Shown here piece after piece: positions 1-12,400 of a DNA stretch of 64,000 bases. The position numbers were made by a program, and so were the translations under genes. The notes under the pieces were generated by a model that saw only the letters and a list, made by a program, of their open reading frames with translations, was not told the DNA's origin and did not search any database. The first letter of the stretch is position 1. Every line of letters begins with the position of its first letter. The stretch spans positions 5,208,001 through 5,272,000 of the forward strand of contig NC_064225.1 in the NCBI RefSeq assembly GCF_023101765.2, given 5' to 3'. Source of the DNA: Spodoptera frugiperda. Taxonomy: Eukaryota > Arthropoda > Insecta > Lepidoptera > Noctuidae.

Positions 1-139
1 CCTAAAGTAAATGACAATTAAGGCAAATTCAATTTTAAAACACAGTAAAATTGTTGAGTTTACAGTGTATGTACTACTATACGATTTTAAACTTTATTCC
101 AAAAAACACAAGTCACAAAACAGAATAACAAACACTCAC

Positions 140-472
140 CTCCCAATGCACAGCACTATTAGCAGTATCGATCAAAAACATATTCTGTCTCAATTTCTGA
201 TAGAAAAGAGACTTCTGGAACCTATAGAAGTTATTGAAATAGTACCAGCGACTCCTTATATTGATATCAGACTTCATATCTAAGTCCAAATTGGTAGACG
301 GATGTTTGCAAATGAGTGCGAATTTGTAGTCCCTCACTGGGCCATTTGAGTTGTCCGTTAATATGGAGTTTAGTTGAAGGTATTCGTTCTCATAATCGGA
401 GTATTGTAGTTCTAGAGAGACGTTTGACATCACTGATGGTGTTGATAGGTATTGGCCTTTTAGGGTTACGTC
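140..472 (-). CDS. Lipid-transfer protein exon 54 (last exon in window)
   Basis: Residues ~2,933-3,043. DVTLKGQYLSTPSVMSNVSL, then MKSDINIRSRWYYFNNFYRF. It ends WE/GTGAGT at position 139 in phase 0, so the gene continues beyond the left edge. Positions 1-139 are the start of the next intron and show no coding signal. Confidence 0.92.
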
Positions 473-3400
473 CTGTGGAAAGAGGGAAAGTTAATTAGTT
501 TTTGTAATGTTGATAGGTATATTTTATTTTAAGTCTTAGACTGCCAATAGAAAACTGTTGAAGGCAAATCCTCCGCTAACGTCGATCATCGGTGACCACC
601 ACGGCGTTCAGTTTTAATGAAATGTGAGTTCGTCATTTGATTTGTTGGTTCTGTGTATTTGTGGTATCTTTACAAGGAAGTAAATCTTGGGCAGGTATTT
701 TGAATTTAATGAAATACAGGGTGTCAACAAAACGAAATTTCCGACATCCTATATAGATGATGAAAATAAAAAAGGAAAGTTTATCTTTTTTTCGATCCAG
801 GAATCGAACCCGAGACACCTTTCTCAGATAAAACAAAAACAATCCATTTCTTCAAGGATCTTTTTATCCCCGTAAGTAATGGACACATATAACATAACAT
901 ACACTCCCTTTTCACCAGTTATTTTATAAGTCCCTTGTAATAATGATTAAGCCTATTGCTATATAGCAACATGTAATAATAATAATAAGTAAGCCTATTG
1001 CCATATACCGGACACAGCAATCAAATTATCCCCCAAAAAACGTCACCAAAAACACAACATACCTTTCTAAACGATGGATGGGCAAGCGACAAATCAACAT
1101 GATGTAGATTCCCCTCAGGTACGGGAGGGTTCTCCCAGCGACCTCTCAACTCGGCCGTCTTATTCTCCTCCTTGACATTCCAGTGTAACTTCGCCGAACC
1201 ATCGAGTAATGTGTCTTGTAAGTTGTATAATGCTACCAAATTAAATGTACGCAGTGGATACCATACGTTCATTACTAGTTGTTGGGATTCGGTTTCGTCC
1301 TGTGGAAAGATTAAGTGATTAGGGTTGATTTTGTACGGGGTTTATCGCCCGAATACTCAAACGCTACTCAATTTTAAGTTGTACTTAAATATCGTGCTAT
1401 CTCTGTCATTTTTTAAAGAATTTGCAGTGACAGAACTACATTTGAGAGCGTCTTAAAATTGAGTAGCGTTTGAGTATTCGGGCATATGTCTTTTAAATCA
1501 TCAAAGGGGGTAAGAGTAGTTAGATATTAAATGTACATATTTAATATCTAACTACTCTTACCCCCCTTGCCGCTCATGGACACTTGAAACACCAGAGGCG
1601 TTACAAGTGCGTCGCCAGCCTTTTGGGGGTTAGGAATTTAGGGGTTATTGGGGAATCGGGGATTGGGAAGATTGAGAAGGGGATTTTTGGGCTTCCGGTA
1701 ACCTCGCTGACACAACGAAACACAACGCAAGCGTTGTTTCACGTTGGTTTTCTGTGAGGCCGTGGTACGTCGAGCCGGTCTGTTCCTGCCGAAGCATGGC
1801 TCTTCCCCAATTATTTAATAAATAAATATGTAGTGTGTATATTAATGGTAGTATTTCTTAAAGGAATCATAAAGACATCACACTCAGACCCAAAATTATA
1901 GTTTTTGGATCACACAAAGAATTGTTGGGTGCGGGAATTTTTGCTAGGTACTCGCTGCACTATTGCATCAATTATGCAGCCATTTTAAAATAAGTTAAGG
2001 CATAAAAAATGTTAACTTACCGTAGTCATATTAGTAACATGTAGATCGTAGTTAAACCAAACATCTTCGGCCCATTTGATCTTTGATCCTTGTTTCAGCT
2101 CCTTGTCGACTGCCTCGTACTTATTGTCAAAGGTCCAGGTTCGATTGCCGTGTATAGCAGTCAGTTTGAGATCTTTACCGATGTCGTAGGTGTAGATGTC
2201 GAGTTTACCGGTGACGTTGAATTTCGTTGCGTTGTGTAAGTGGAATACTGTTGCTTGTTTTACATCCTGTGGATAAAAAGGTTTTTATTATTGGTATAGG
2301 AATTAATTAATTATAGAAGCAGATGTCTAGCTGTAGAGGATAGTCAAGAAGCTGATGATTAAAGGATTTTTTTTGGTTAAGTGTTAATTAAGAACTTGAC
2401 GATAAATGGTGCCCTCTTTAACCGACTTCCCGAAAAGGAGGAGGTTCTCAATTCAACCGTTATGTTTCTTTTTTCAAGAGTTTATTTCCAACCTTTAGAG
2501 AATTTTTGAACCTTTAGGGAATTTAGAAATAAATAGAACATATTTTTATCAAGATCAGGTATCGAACCCGTAATATCTTTTTCTAATTTGCGACCACTAG
2601 ATCACCAAAGATCAACATATTTGTAAAATAGGACTGTCCTTTTCTACTACACCTTATTAGAAAAAGACAAAAGAAAAATACTCACAATATTCCCCGTATT
2701 ATCATACTCATGTATATACTTAATCCCAACAGGCGTATGAACATTTTCCACCTCTATATTCATAGTAGCAAGGTCTAAATTCCTTTCACTCTTACTGAGA
2801 ATCTGATCGAAGGAGCCTTTGACGAAGCGGTCGTGATCAAAATCAATTGTAGCGTTTCCATTGCTGGTCTTATCGTCTTGTATGTAGTAGTATTCAGTGT
2901 TGACTATGTGTTGACGGCTCAATGGAACTGAAAGTGATATTTCTCCGTTTTGTGTGAAGCCCTTGTTTCTCTTATGGTAGCGGTGTGTCGTGTTCACTGA
3001 CGCTGTTTTGTTCGGCCAGAATAGGTTCACTTTGTTATCTGATGATTCTTCTAAGTTGTTTATCTGTTGAAATTATTTATTAAAATATAGTTATTATATT
3101 AATGTATTTACTTATCTTCTATAATGTAAAAATAAGCCGGGTTTTCCTTCCTGACGCTATAACTCCAGAACGCACGAACCGATTTCCACGGTTTTGCATT
3201 CGTTGGAAAGGTCTAGGGCTCCGTGAGGTTTATAGCAAAGAAAATTCGGAACAAATAAGCAGGAAATAAGAGAAAATCATTGGTAGCGAAACGGAGTTCG
3301 CCGGGTTTGCTAGTGGTTATTAGAAAAGGTAGGCATAGTTGTCTTTAACGCAGTGTAGCAGCTTATTATGTGAAAAAGTTATCACAATTTTTACCACTAT

Positions 3401-6400
3401 AAGTTGTTTTATTATAGTTTTCGATACTAAAATAATGTTTTGGGTGTTTTATTAGGGTGTTCAAAAATCGGTCGGTCTAGTTCTAGGACTATAGTAGTAC
3501 ATGATTAGATTTTCTTCAATATTTCATTAAATTATGTTATTTAACAACCGTAAGATCGATTACCTTTGACCTTAGGGTACCCCCAAAAGAATGAAAAACG
3601 TTTAGACCTACGAAAAATAAATGTGCGCTTTATTCTGGATTCCTATTAGTTACAGAATTTGGGTCAAAGTTACCCCACTACGATAAAAAAAACCCGATCT
3701 TACCAATATGCAATTACATATTAACTTGACTAGTGTAAAAACCACTTACATCGAATATAGACTTGAGCCAGGGCAGCCGTTTGAACGGAGTGGTAAAGTT
3801 GAAGTGTCCGTCTGTATGTTTGACCCCGCCGTACCGCAGATCTATCTCGCCGATCTGACTGTCGCCTGGGTGGTGCATGTCTCCCCTAAGAAAAAAGAAA
3901 AATAAGTTACTATATATTATAACAGAGTAACAAAACAATGTTTTGTCCCGAATTAAAACAATATAAGTAAGTATATGTGTTAGAAAATGTCATCAATAAT
4001 TTTAAATAATACAATCGTACTTATTATATATGCAAATAAACTCTCTCTATCTTTTTATGATATAAATTATATTTTACGGTTTGCTCACGCAACTGTTTGA
4101 CGAGGTAATTCGATTAGTTTCAAACCACGCTGGGGGCTCATATTAACTAAACGACGAGAGTCGGATTACCTCGTCAAACAGTTTCGTACGGGAGTAAGCC
4201 ATGAAATAATATGTGCATACTTAATTTATTACATCTCACGAAAGAGTTACAATATCAAAATAAATTTATGAAATATGGTAAAACAGGGTGAAACTTTATA
4301 GATGGTAAATAGATGTTAGAATAATATTTTCCTAACATTTATTTACCCCATTTATATTTATTATTCGCTCATCGATTTTTATTAACCCCGTTTTACAGCG
4401 ATGAAAAAGTAATAAACAAATATCGACTTACTTAACAATATGATAGGTATGCACTAGATCCTTCTGATAAGACCCTTTGAGCTTCAGCGTGGGTTTACCG
4501 TCAAACATGGGCGAGGTTAGAGTGTAATCAACATGGTTGGATCCATTGACGTCCCACTTATATTTCACTATATTGTCTATGTGTTTGTACCCAGTTGTTG
4601 AGGTCCAAGTTATCGTGGAGTTTGTGTCGAAACTCTCTGGTAAATAGAGTAGCTGGAATAAAGAAGATAAGTTAAGTTTTTTTTTTCCTTTTAAAAATAA
4701 CACTGCCCAGTATAAAGATTTTCTCCTGTATCGTGGGTGCGTTAAGAAATATACAATTTCACATACACATGACAGCCAGACCCGAAACCACAATTTACGG
4801 ATCAAACAAAGAGTAAAAACAAAGTTGAATTGCAATTATTGCCCCCCCCCCTCGCAAAAAACATGAGGTAAGATAATATCGTGTTGATGATCTAATTAAC
4901 TGATCTACAAAGCACATGAATATAATCCAAGAACTAAGAGTATAATGGTGAAATACTCAAACGTCACTCAACGTTAAGACGATCTCAATAATAGTTCCAT
5001 CAATTATTATGTTACCGGCTTATTCACGTAACTGTTTGACGAGGAACTCGACTACTTTCAAGCCATGCTAGAGTGCTGCTCATGAATATGTTACCCGTCA
5101 AACAATTACGTAAGTAAGCCGATAACATAATAATTAATTTACTATGTCTCACGAAAGTTACAACAAAATAATAGTTCTGTCACTACAAATTCTTTAGACA
5201 AAAGAGAGATAGAACGATATTTAAGTACAACGTAAAATTGAGTAACGTTTCAGTATTCAGGCGTAAGCCTAACAATAAAATAAACAAAACAAGCAACACT
5301 TACATCTCCCTTGACCCCAGTAACAATCTTGGTGACGTCAGTCCTGTACTCCGCTTCTAGTGTCTTCAGCGGTCTATCATCGGAGCCGGCGTCCAGGTCT
5401 ATGTACAGCGTGTGTACATCCACGTTCGGTTTGGGCAGGATCGCGTTTATGATCAGGTTGATTTGTTTGTTCGGGATCAGGCCGAATGTGGTGTTCGCGC
5501 CGATACTGGTGGAAAGAAAATTAGTGATGGTTAATTATGTTTTAATAAAGAAAAATCTCTCATAGACGTTTTTGATTGAGGGTCGGTTCATTTCTGACAT
5601 ATCGTCGGTCGTACTGATGGACAATTGTTTTTCTATACATTTGTCTGTTTTGGGGTTACGCGACCGATGATACGTGATGATACGTGACTAGTGCGTTACC
5701 GGCCTTTTGGGGGTTAGGAATTTATGGGTTGTTGGGGAATCGGGGATTGGGAAGATTGGGAAGGGGGTAATTGGGCATTACTTTTAAATTCCAAAAATAC
5801 ATATATAATTAAAATTCAGGTTTGAATTCCGCCAGTATAATTTCCCGAACTTAGGTACCTACATAAAATAATTAATAAATAAACGTATACTTACACCCAA
5901 ACATGATCGAGGTCCATCCGGAAGCCGGCGTCCGTCTTCATCATCATGTCGGGAGTGGTGCTGTTTCCGAAGTGGATGTCCAGGTCCACGCTCTTCTCTA
6001 TCTCCTTCACGTGCTGGTGGCCGAGCGCCTGGGGAGAGGAGAGTGAGAGTGAGATAGAGTAGAGACTTACCTAGCCTTTTATCAGTTTTATTTACCAGTT
6101 CTATCGATGAACGAGATTTGGTTGAGTGTCAATATGTTACATGGAAAAATTGTCTTATGTGAGAAATACCAATTTTCACTATTTATTAGAATCGTAGAAT
6201 AAATCATCAATCAAACATCCGGAACCCATTCTGTCTGAGACATGAAGGTTACATAACACCAAAATTCCAACTAATACAACATATGCCAATAATATTCATG
6301 TTAAATCGAGTAATTATAAACTCCCACTATTATGGATTACGCACGTAAAGTTCTAAAATACCTACTAGTCTTTCGATAACGCGGGCGTAAGCGCGAAATT

Positions 6401-9400
6401 TAGTTGTTTTGTTATTGTTTTAAAAATAAAACTAATGAGTATACAAAAAAGATTCTTTGGGAAAGTTGTTTGTAATCATAAGTATAATCACGTGTTTAAA
6501 TATCGTTCACTAATTACCAGTCACCCTATATATCAAAAGTTCTACTCACCTTTATAAACAGATCTCCGAGAAGGAAGCTCCACTTCAGATCTCCCTCTCC
6601 CTTCATATCTGGCAGCTCGTACTTGCATAGCAAGTAACCAGTTTTGGGACCGAATCTGTAATGGAATAGAATGTATATAGTAACTGTATTCACACTAATA
6701 TTATAAATGTGAAAGTTTAATCACGTTGCAATTATTTAATGGACCTTGTTGAAATTTGGTATACGGACAGAGTATGGGCGGACTTGGGTGAGTCCTTGGG
6801 TGTCGGAAGCTTGTAATGAATAGTTAATTATTTAATTAATTGTTATTATTAAATAGCCCATGATACTGCTAGAATATAGCTCCTCTATATAAGAGGATTC
6901 CATAATTTTCACATATGGTGGGCGGGTTGGAGATTAAGTAGTTGCATTCCGCAGTATATGTCGTGGAGCCTCGGAGGTTTAAGACACTCGCTTCTCATGC
7001 ATGACTTTTACCGAATTATATGTACTTTCTAAGATTATCCAGACACCATTGACAAACGATGAAAGTAAATATCGTGACATAACCTAGGCTAATTGATTCT
7101 AATAAAATTACAAGTTTGAAATTGCCAACCCGCATTGAGCAAGCGTGGTGATTTGCTTAAACTTGCTCCGTCTGAAAAGAGGCCTTTGGTCAGTAGTGGC
7201 GACTGTTGATGTGATGTGATGACTATATATTTATAAGAGTCGTCTTTTACAACACCCGTAAGAAGAATAGACTTGGTAAAAATGTATTTTATTATGTTTT
7301 CATCTAGGCAAAAAGAATAGCAATACTCACATAAAATCAGTATCTCCCTTGACGTATCGTATCCTGTTGAGCGGCGTGGCGGCCTGCACGCTGAGTACCT
7401 TGCGCAGCCCCGGGTAGTTGTCCACGCGCGACTTGAAGTATATGTCCTTGTACTTCGACTTCGGGATGTCCAACTGTGGGGGGAGGAATTAGTATTATGT
7501 GTTAAAATGCTTCTAATTATAAATGAGAAGTCAAGCAGGGATACATAAAAGATGGATACGTATTACGATCCTTAAATGTAACTTTAAAAATGTAAAATTT
7601 ACTAATACCGTTCGATTATTGTCATAGCTTTGCATACCTAGTTATAATTAGTCATTTAAGATCATTGTAAGTGAACCGTGTTCTCTATAAGTGCTTTGTT
7701 TAATTTTATTCACTGGTAGTTGCAATAGATATAATATTTCTATTTCGATACTAATTCGATCTGTTATCATTATAATCCACATTTTAAAGAGAGGTAATTA
7801 TTACGTAGGTGTTCCATTCTCACATTGATGGCATAAGTCAACAAACGAGAAGACGAGGATTCTTCGATCTGCTGAAATTGCTTACTAATAGGCGATGCCA
7901 TGGACGCCCATTGACGCTCGCAACACAAGTGCATTGCCAGCTTTTTGAGAGGGGGGGGGGGGGAGTTAGTTATTTGAGGATTAAGGACTGGAATTATTCT
8001 GGTAATCCCACTCGCACAGGAAGTATACTCCCGGTTCACTCCTAAAACTACTCACTTTAACATTAATATCAGTGAAGTTCCCCTCCAGTTCGGCCTTGGC
8101 ATGTAGCGTGGCGGACACGGGCCCCGCGAAGTGAGCGGATAGGGTGTACACGGTGGGAGTGCTCTCGTACTTCATGCGGATGTTGATGTTGTCGCCCTGC
8201 CCTTTGGGGACCAGGGTTAGGGACATCTGTGGACAAAATCATAGTTAAACACACTTATTGTCTAGAGAAATGGTAATATCTAATGAGCCCAAAGTCGGTA
8301 TTATTATGTTTACCAGTAGGTAGCTCAAAATTCTATTAGCCCTCTAAGCCTTCAAGCTTCCTGTTTAATTATGTTTTAGTTATGTATGTAAGTTGCTTTA
8401 ATTGGTCGTTGTAACTTTTGAATTAAATAAATAAATTGATGGTATCATAATATTGTATGATCGTCTTATCAACATGAAATTAACGAGTAATTATATTTTT
8501 TGGCGACTCTAAAGACCAAAACTGACATGTATTTACTTCACTTAATATTTTGTATACAGAAGCTGTTGGTAAACCTTTATTAATAAATAAATTTTACATT
8601 TATTTAAGTCTATCCAATTACATTTTAAGTCTATCCATTTGCTTAAATTTAAAGCTTGCATTAATTTTACCGTAAAATTTCATAAGTTTTTAAATAGGTG
8701 AACTTACTTCGAGAGGGTTCCTGTTCAATACTTTCCCGTTGATACTATACTCTGTAGTGTCTGTCACAAACGATCCTCGAATGTCGTCCTCTTCGAACTC
8801 TCCTATAATTTTTATAGCCCTGCAAAAATGTGAGAAAATATTATATAGATCACCTATTTGCATATTCAAAAGAATCGATGTGCTGACGACGGTTATAAGT
8901 CCCATGTAATAGGGGGTGAGATTATTGCCATATACTGGGCACAATTCCAGACTCTGTGCTACTACTGAGAATTTTTCGAAAAACCAATAAAGATCCAGTA
9001 ATACTTTGCCCGACCCGGGTATCGAACCCAAGACCCCTTGTTTGGTAGTCGCACTTGCAACCACTCAATCAATCTAGTTGTTTAAATCCTATAAAATACT
9101 TTAAAGACTTAATGGTCAAATACTCAAACGTCACTCAATTTTAAGACGCTCTCCGAAATAGCACTGTCACAACAAATTCTTTATAAAAGACAGAGACAGA
9201 ACGATATTTAAGTACAACTTAAAATTGAGTAGCATTTCAGTATTCTGGCGTAACTCACCTGAATCCCTTATGCGGACTGCTCAACGCAGCGCTAACAGAA
9301 GTTTGCGACTGATCTGCCTTCAAAGAATAGTAATAGTCTTCACTGCTGAAGTCTACCGACAGAGTCCGCGACACGTCCTCGCTGTAGAGTAGAGATAGTT

Positions 9401-12400
9401 CGGCCGGGGCCAGTACTGGGACCAGCGCGCCGCGGGACTTGAACCTGATGTGGCGGTGGGGGGCCGGCCGCCATACTACGTCCGCGAATAACTGGGAGCG
9501 GGAGGATGTGTTGGTAAAGTAATAGTATGGGAAATATGTTGTACAAGTTGATATTAAGAAGTAAAAAATGACCAAATTTATGTCTTTTGCTGGTTTAAGG
9601 TAAGCGTCCGCATCGTACGCATTCCGTATTACGTCATCTGTACGCATCGCATGTAGGCATTGCCGATAATGCGGTCCGTACGATGCGGATCAGTGGACGC
9701 AGTTGTATGAGTTTCTATACAAGAGAAGAAGTTGCGTGCGATGCGTACGATGCGGGCCTGTGGACGCGTACCTCTAATGCTTTCTTGTTAAGTTGTGTAT
9801 TTATTGGTAGGATGTTTTGCGCAACCGTTGCGCAAAGGTTGCGCACTCATTTCACATAACATAAAATTATTATTGTTATGTTATAAATGCATATTCTCGT
9901 GTCATATTGCAAAATGCTACTCATTGAAATTATTCCTTTCATAAGCTAAATATATTAGGATTTAAATTTCTTAAAACTGATTTGAAATAATGTCCTAAAT
10001 AAAAGCTACCACATTAAATAAGAGTAAAAACAATAAAATCTTCAAATGATCCAAAAACTAACTTAAAAATAACTTACATAATTATTCTGATCACCCTGTT
10101 GTATCTGTATACCGCCTCCGACCACATTCTCAACATCTGAGAAGTCCTTCTTAAACTGCATCTTTATGAAGTAGTCCTCTAAGTACGCTGATGTTAGGTT
10201 CAAACTGCCTGAAGTTTCAACAAACGGATCGTCCAACTGCAAAAAGATTTAAAAGTTTAATTTTGTGCAAGGGATTTTGTGTCGTATTCCAATTAGTGTA
10301 AGGGTTTCAGTTCTTTGAATGTTGGAATAACTCTAAAAACGTTATTCGCTTGAAATCTTTTATGAGATAGATGGTGGATCAGACTGTTCATCTTATGGTA
10401 AGAATTAGCGCCCGGCATAGACACCCGCAAGACCACGGGAGTTACAAGTGAGTTGCCAGCCTCTTGGGGGTTAGAGGTTTGATAATTGGTGATTAGGGAT
10501 GTGGGATGACTCATGGGCAATGGGATATGGCTGATGGGGGATGGGGGATGGGGTATCATGGGGTTGGGAATGGGGATGGGGTATGGGGATGGGGGATGGG
10601 CATGGGGTATGGTGTATGGGGATGGGGGATGGGCATGGGGTATGGTGTTTGGGGATGGGGGATGGGGGATGGGGGATGAGGATGGGACAAAACTCGTAAA
10701 TACAAGCTACAATATTGTTTAACTTACCTCTAAGCTAGCTAAAGCAGTAATAGTAAAGGACGGCATGGCTATGTCAGCGCTCATCTTCCACAGCGCGTCC
10801 TCGAGTCTTGCAGCGACTCTCGCCTCTAGCGCGGGGAGTACAGGCAGAGGTGTCGCTATACCGACCGAGGCTACATACGATTGGTACGTGTCGTCTTCAC
10901 CGCATTCGTATTCGTAGAATATTTTGTATGATATCTGTGGAGAGGTGTAGGAAGATAATATTATAAATTGTAAGTAATATTTTGACTTCGGCTTGACTTT
11001 GTAGTGGTTTATAAATTTGTGAGTAATATTAAATTTATTAGCCAAAAATGTATAGATTGTGTGAATGTTTCATTAGAGACTAATATGACGATCGCGAAGT
11101 CTGAATTTAAGACTCTGTTCTGACATTCTCTACGTAGAGTATGTGATATTCTGTTTTTTTACATAGAGACTAATAACATAACTGATGCAAGCATATTGTT
11201 AAACACTAAGCAACAAAATTCTTAGCGCGTAGATAAGAAGTAGGGATTCTATTTTGCGTTCGGCAGTCTAATTTATGGCCACTGTAAGCTACATTGCGAC
11301 ATTTTTTTTCCGTTTCCTAAAAAATTTCGCGAAGCCTTGAATGTTTTTGTATTAAGAATTGGTAAATTCTATAATTTATCTTTCAGTTTTTTAACTGAGT
11401 GATGAATTATATGAAAATAGACTCTCACCTCATGCCAATAAGTTCCATTATACAACAACACGAGACAGGTGACGTTGATCTTCTCTCCCAGTGTAATGTC
11501 GACTGTGTACACTGACTTCAATTCCTTCACCGCTTGGAAAGGAGTCACCAAGTTTAGAGTGTTGCGCATTACCGTGTATTCCTGTGGGATAAGGTTCATT
11601 TTTGCATAACAGAAATAATAAGTAACAAAGTGTGTTTCAGATTGATCTGAAATCAAAGCAGTGTTAGGTAACTATTAGCAAACATGGTTTTTTTTTGCGA
11701 TACTGGGAATCTAAACTGTAACACATATCTTTTTTTTTTAACATTGTCTCACATGAGTATTTTTTCTGTGTTGAATACATGTACAATTATTGACTGGAAA
11801 AACGTATCAGAGAAATTGTAAACATGTATTTTTAAAGAGGAACGAATGGAGTTTCTTTCTCGTTCTTGTCCATTCGAAGCTACACTTTGGAACGAGTAGG
11901 TACTAAATACTACCTACTTAGCTTCACTGGCGGACAGACTGACAAACGTCATTATTGCCAGTTTGAATGTTCTTGAAACTTTATTTGGTGGTTTTCTTTA
12001 TTCTGGTGTATTACATTTGTATAATAACTATCCTTAGACATACTAAATAACGCAGTAACGCAGGCTATCAGTAGTTTGTGCACGCTGTTCATGATGAAGT
12101 GTCCCTCTGTGACTCGAAACTAGTAGAGCTTTTCTCCATTAATGTACGTGAGTAAACCGTGATTTTTGGTTAAGTCGTGTAATATTTTCAAATTATAGCA
12201 ATAATTATTATTAGATATGCAAATCCTTACCTCTAGCACGAAGACATCAGTAAGTACAAGTGGCGGTAAGTTCGGTAAGTGTAGCGTTGCGTTCACTTCT
12301 AGTATATCTTCCAAAATAAGACTATTAAGAAAAATGTAAGGAAATTAAATAAAAAAAATTTAATAATATTAGAAAATTAAGGAACATGTGGGATGTTTTT

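Noticed and set aside
10513..10722. 69-codon Gly/Met/Trp-rich ORF
   Set aside because: Translation of a G-rich minisatellite, not a protein gene.
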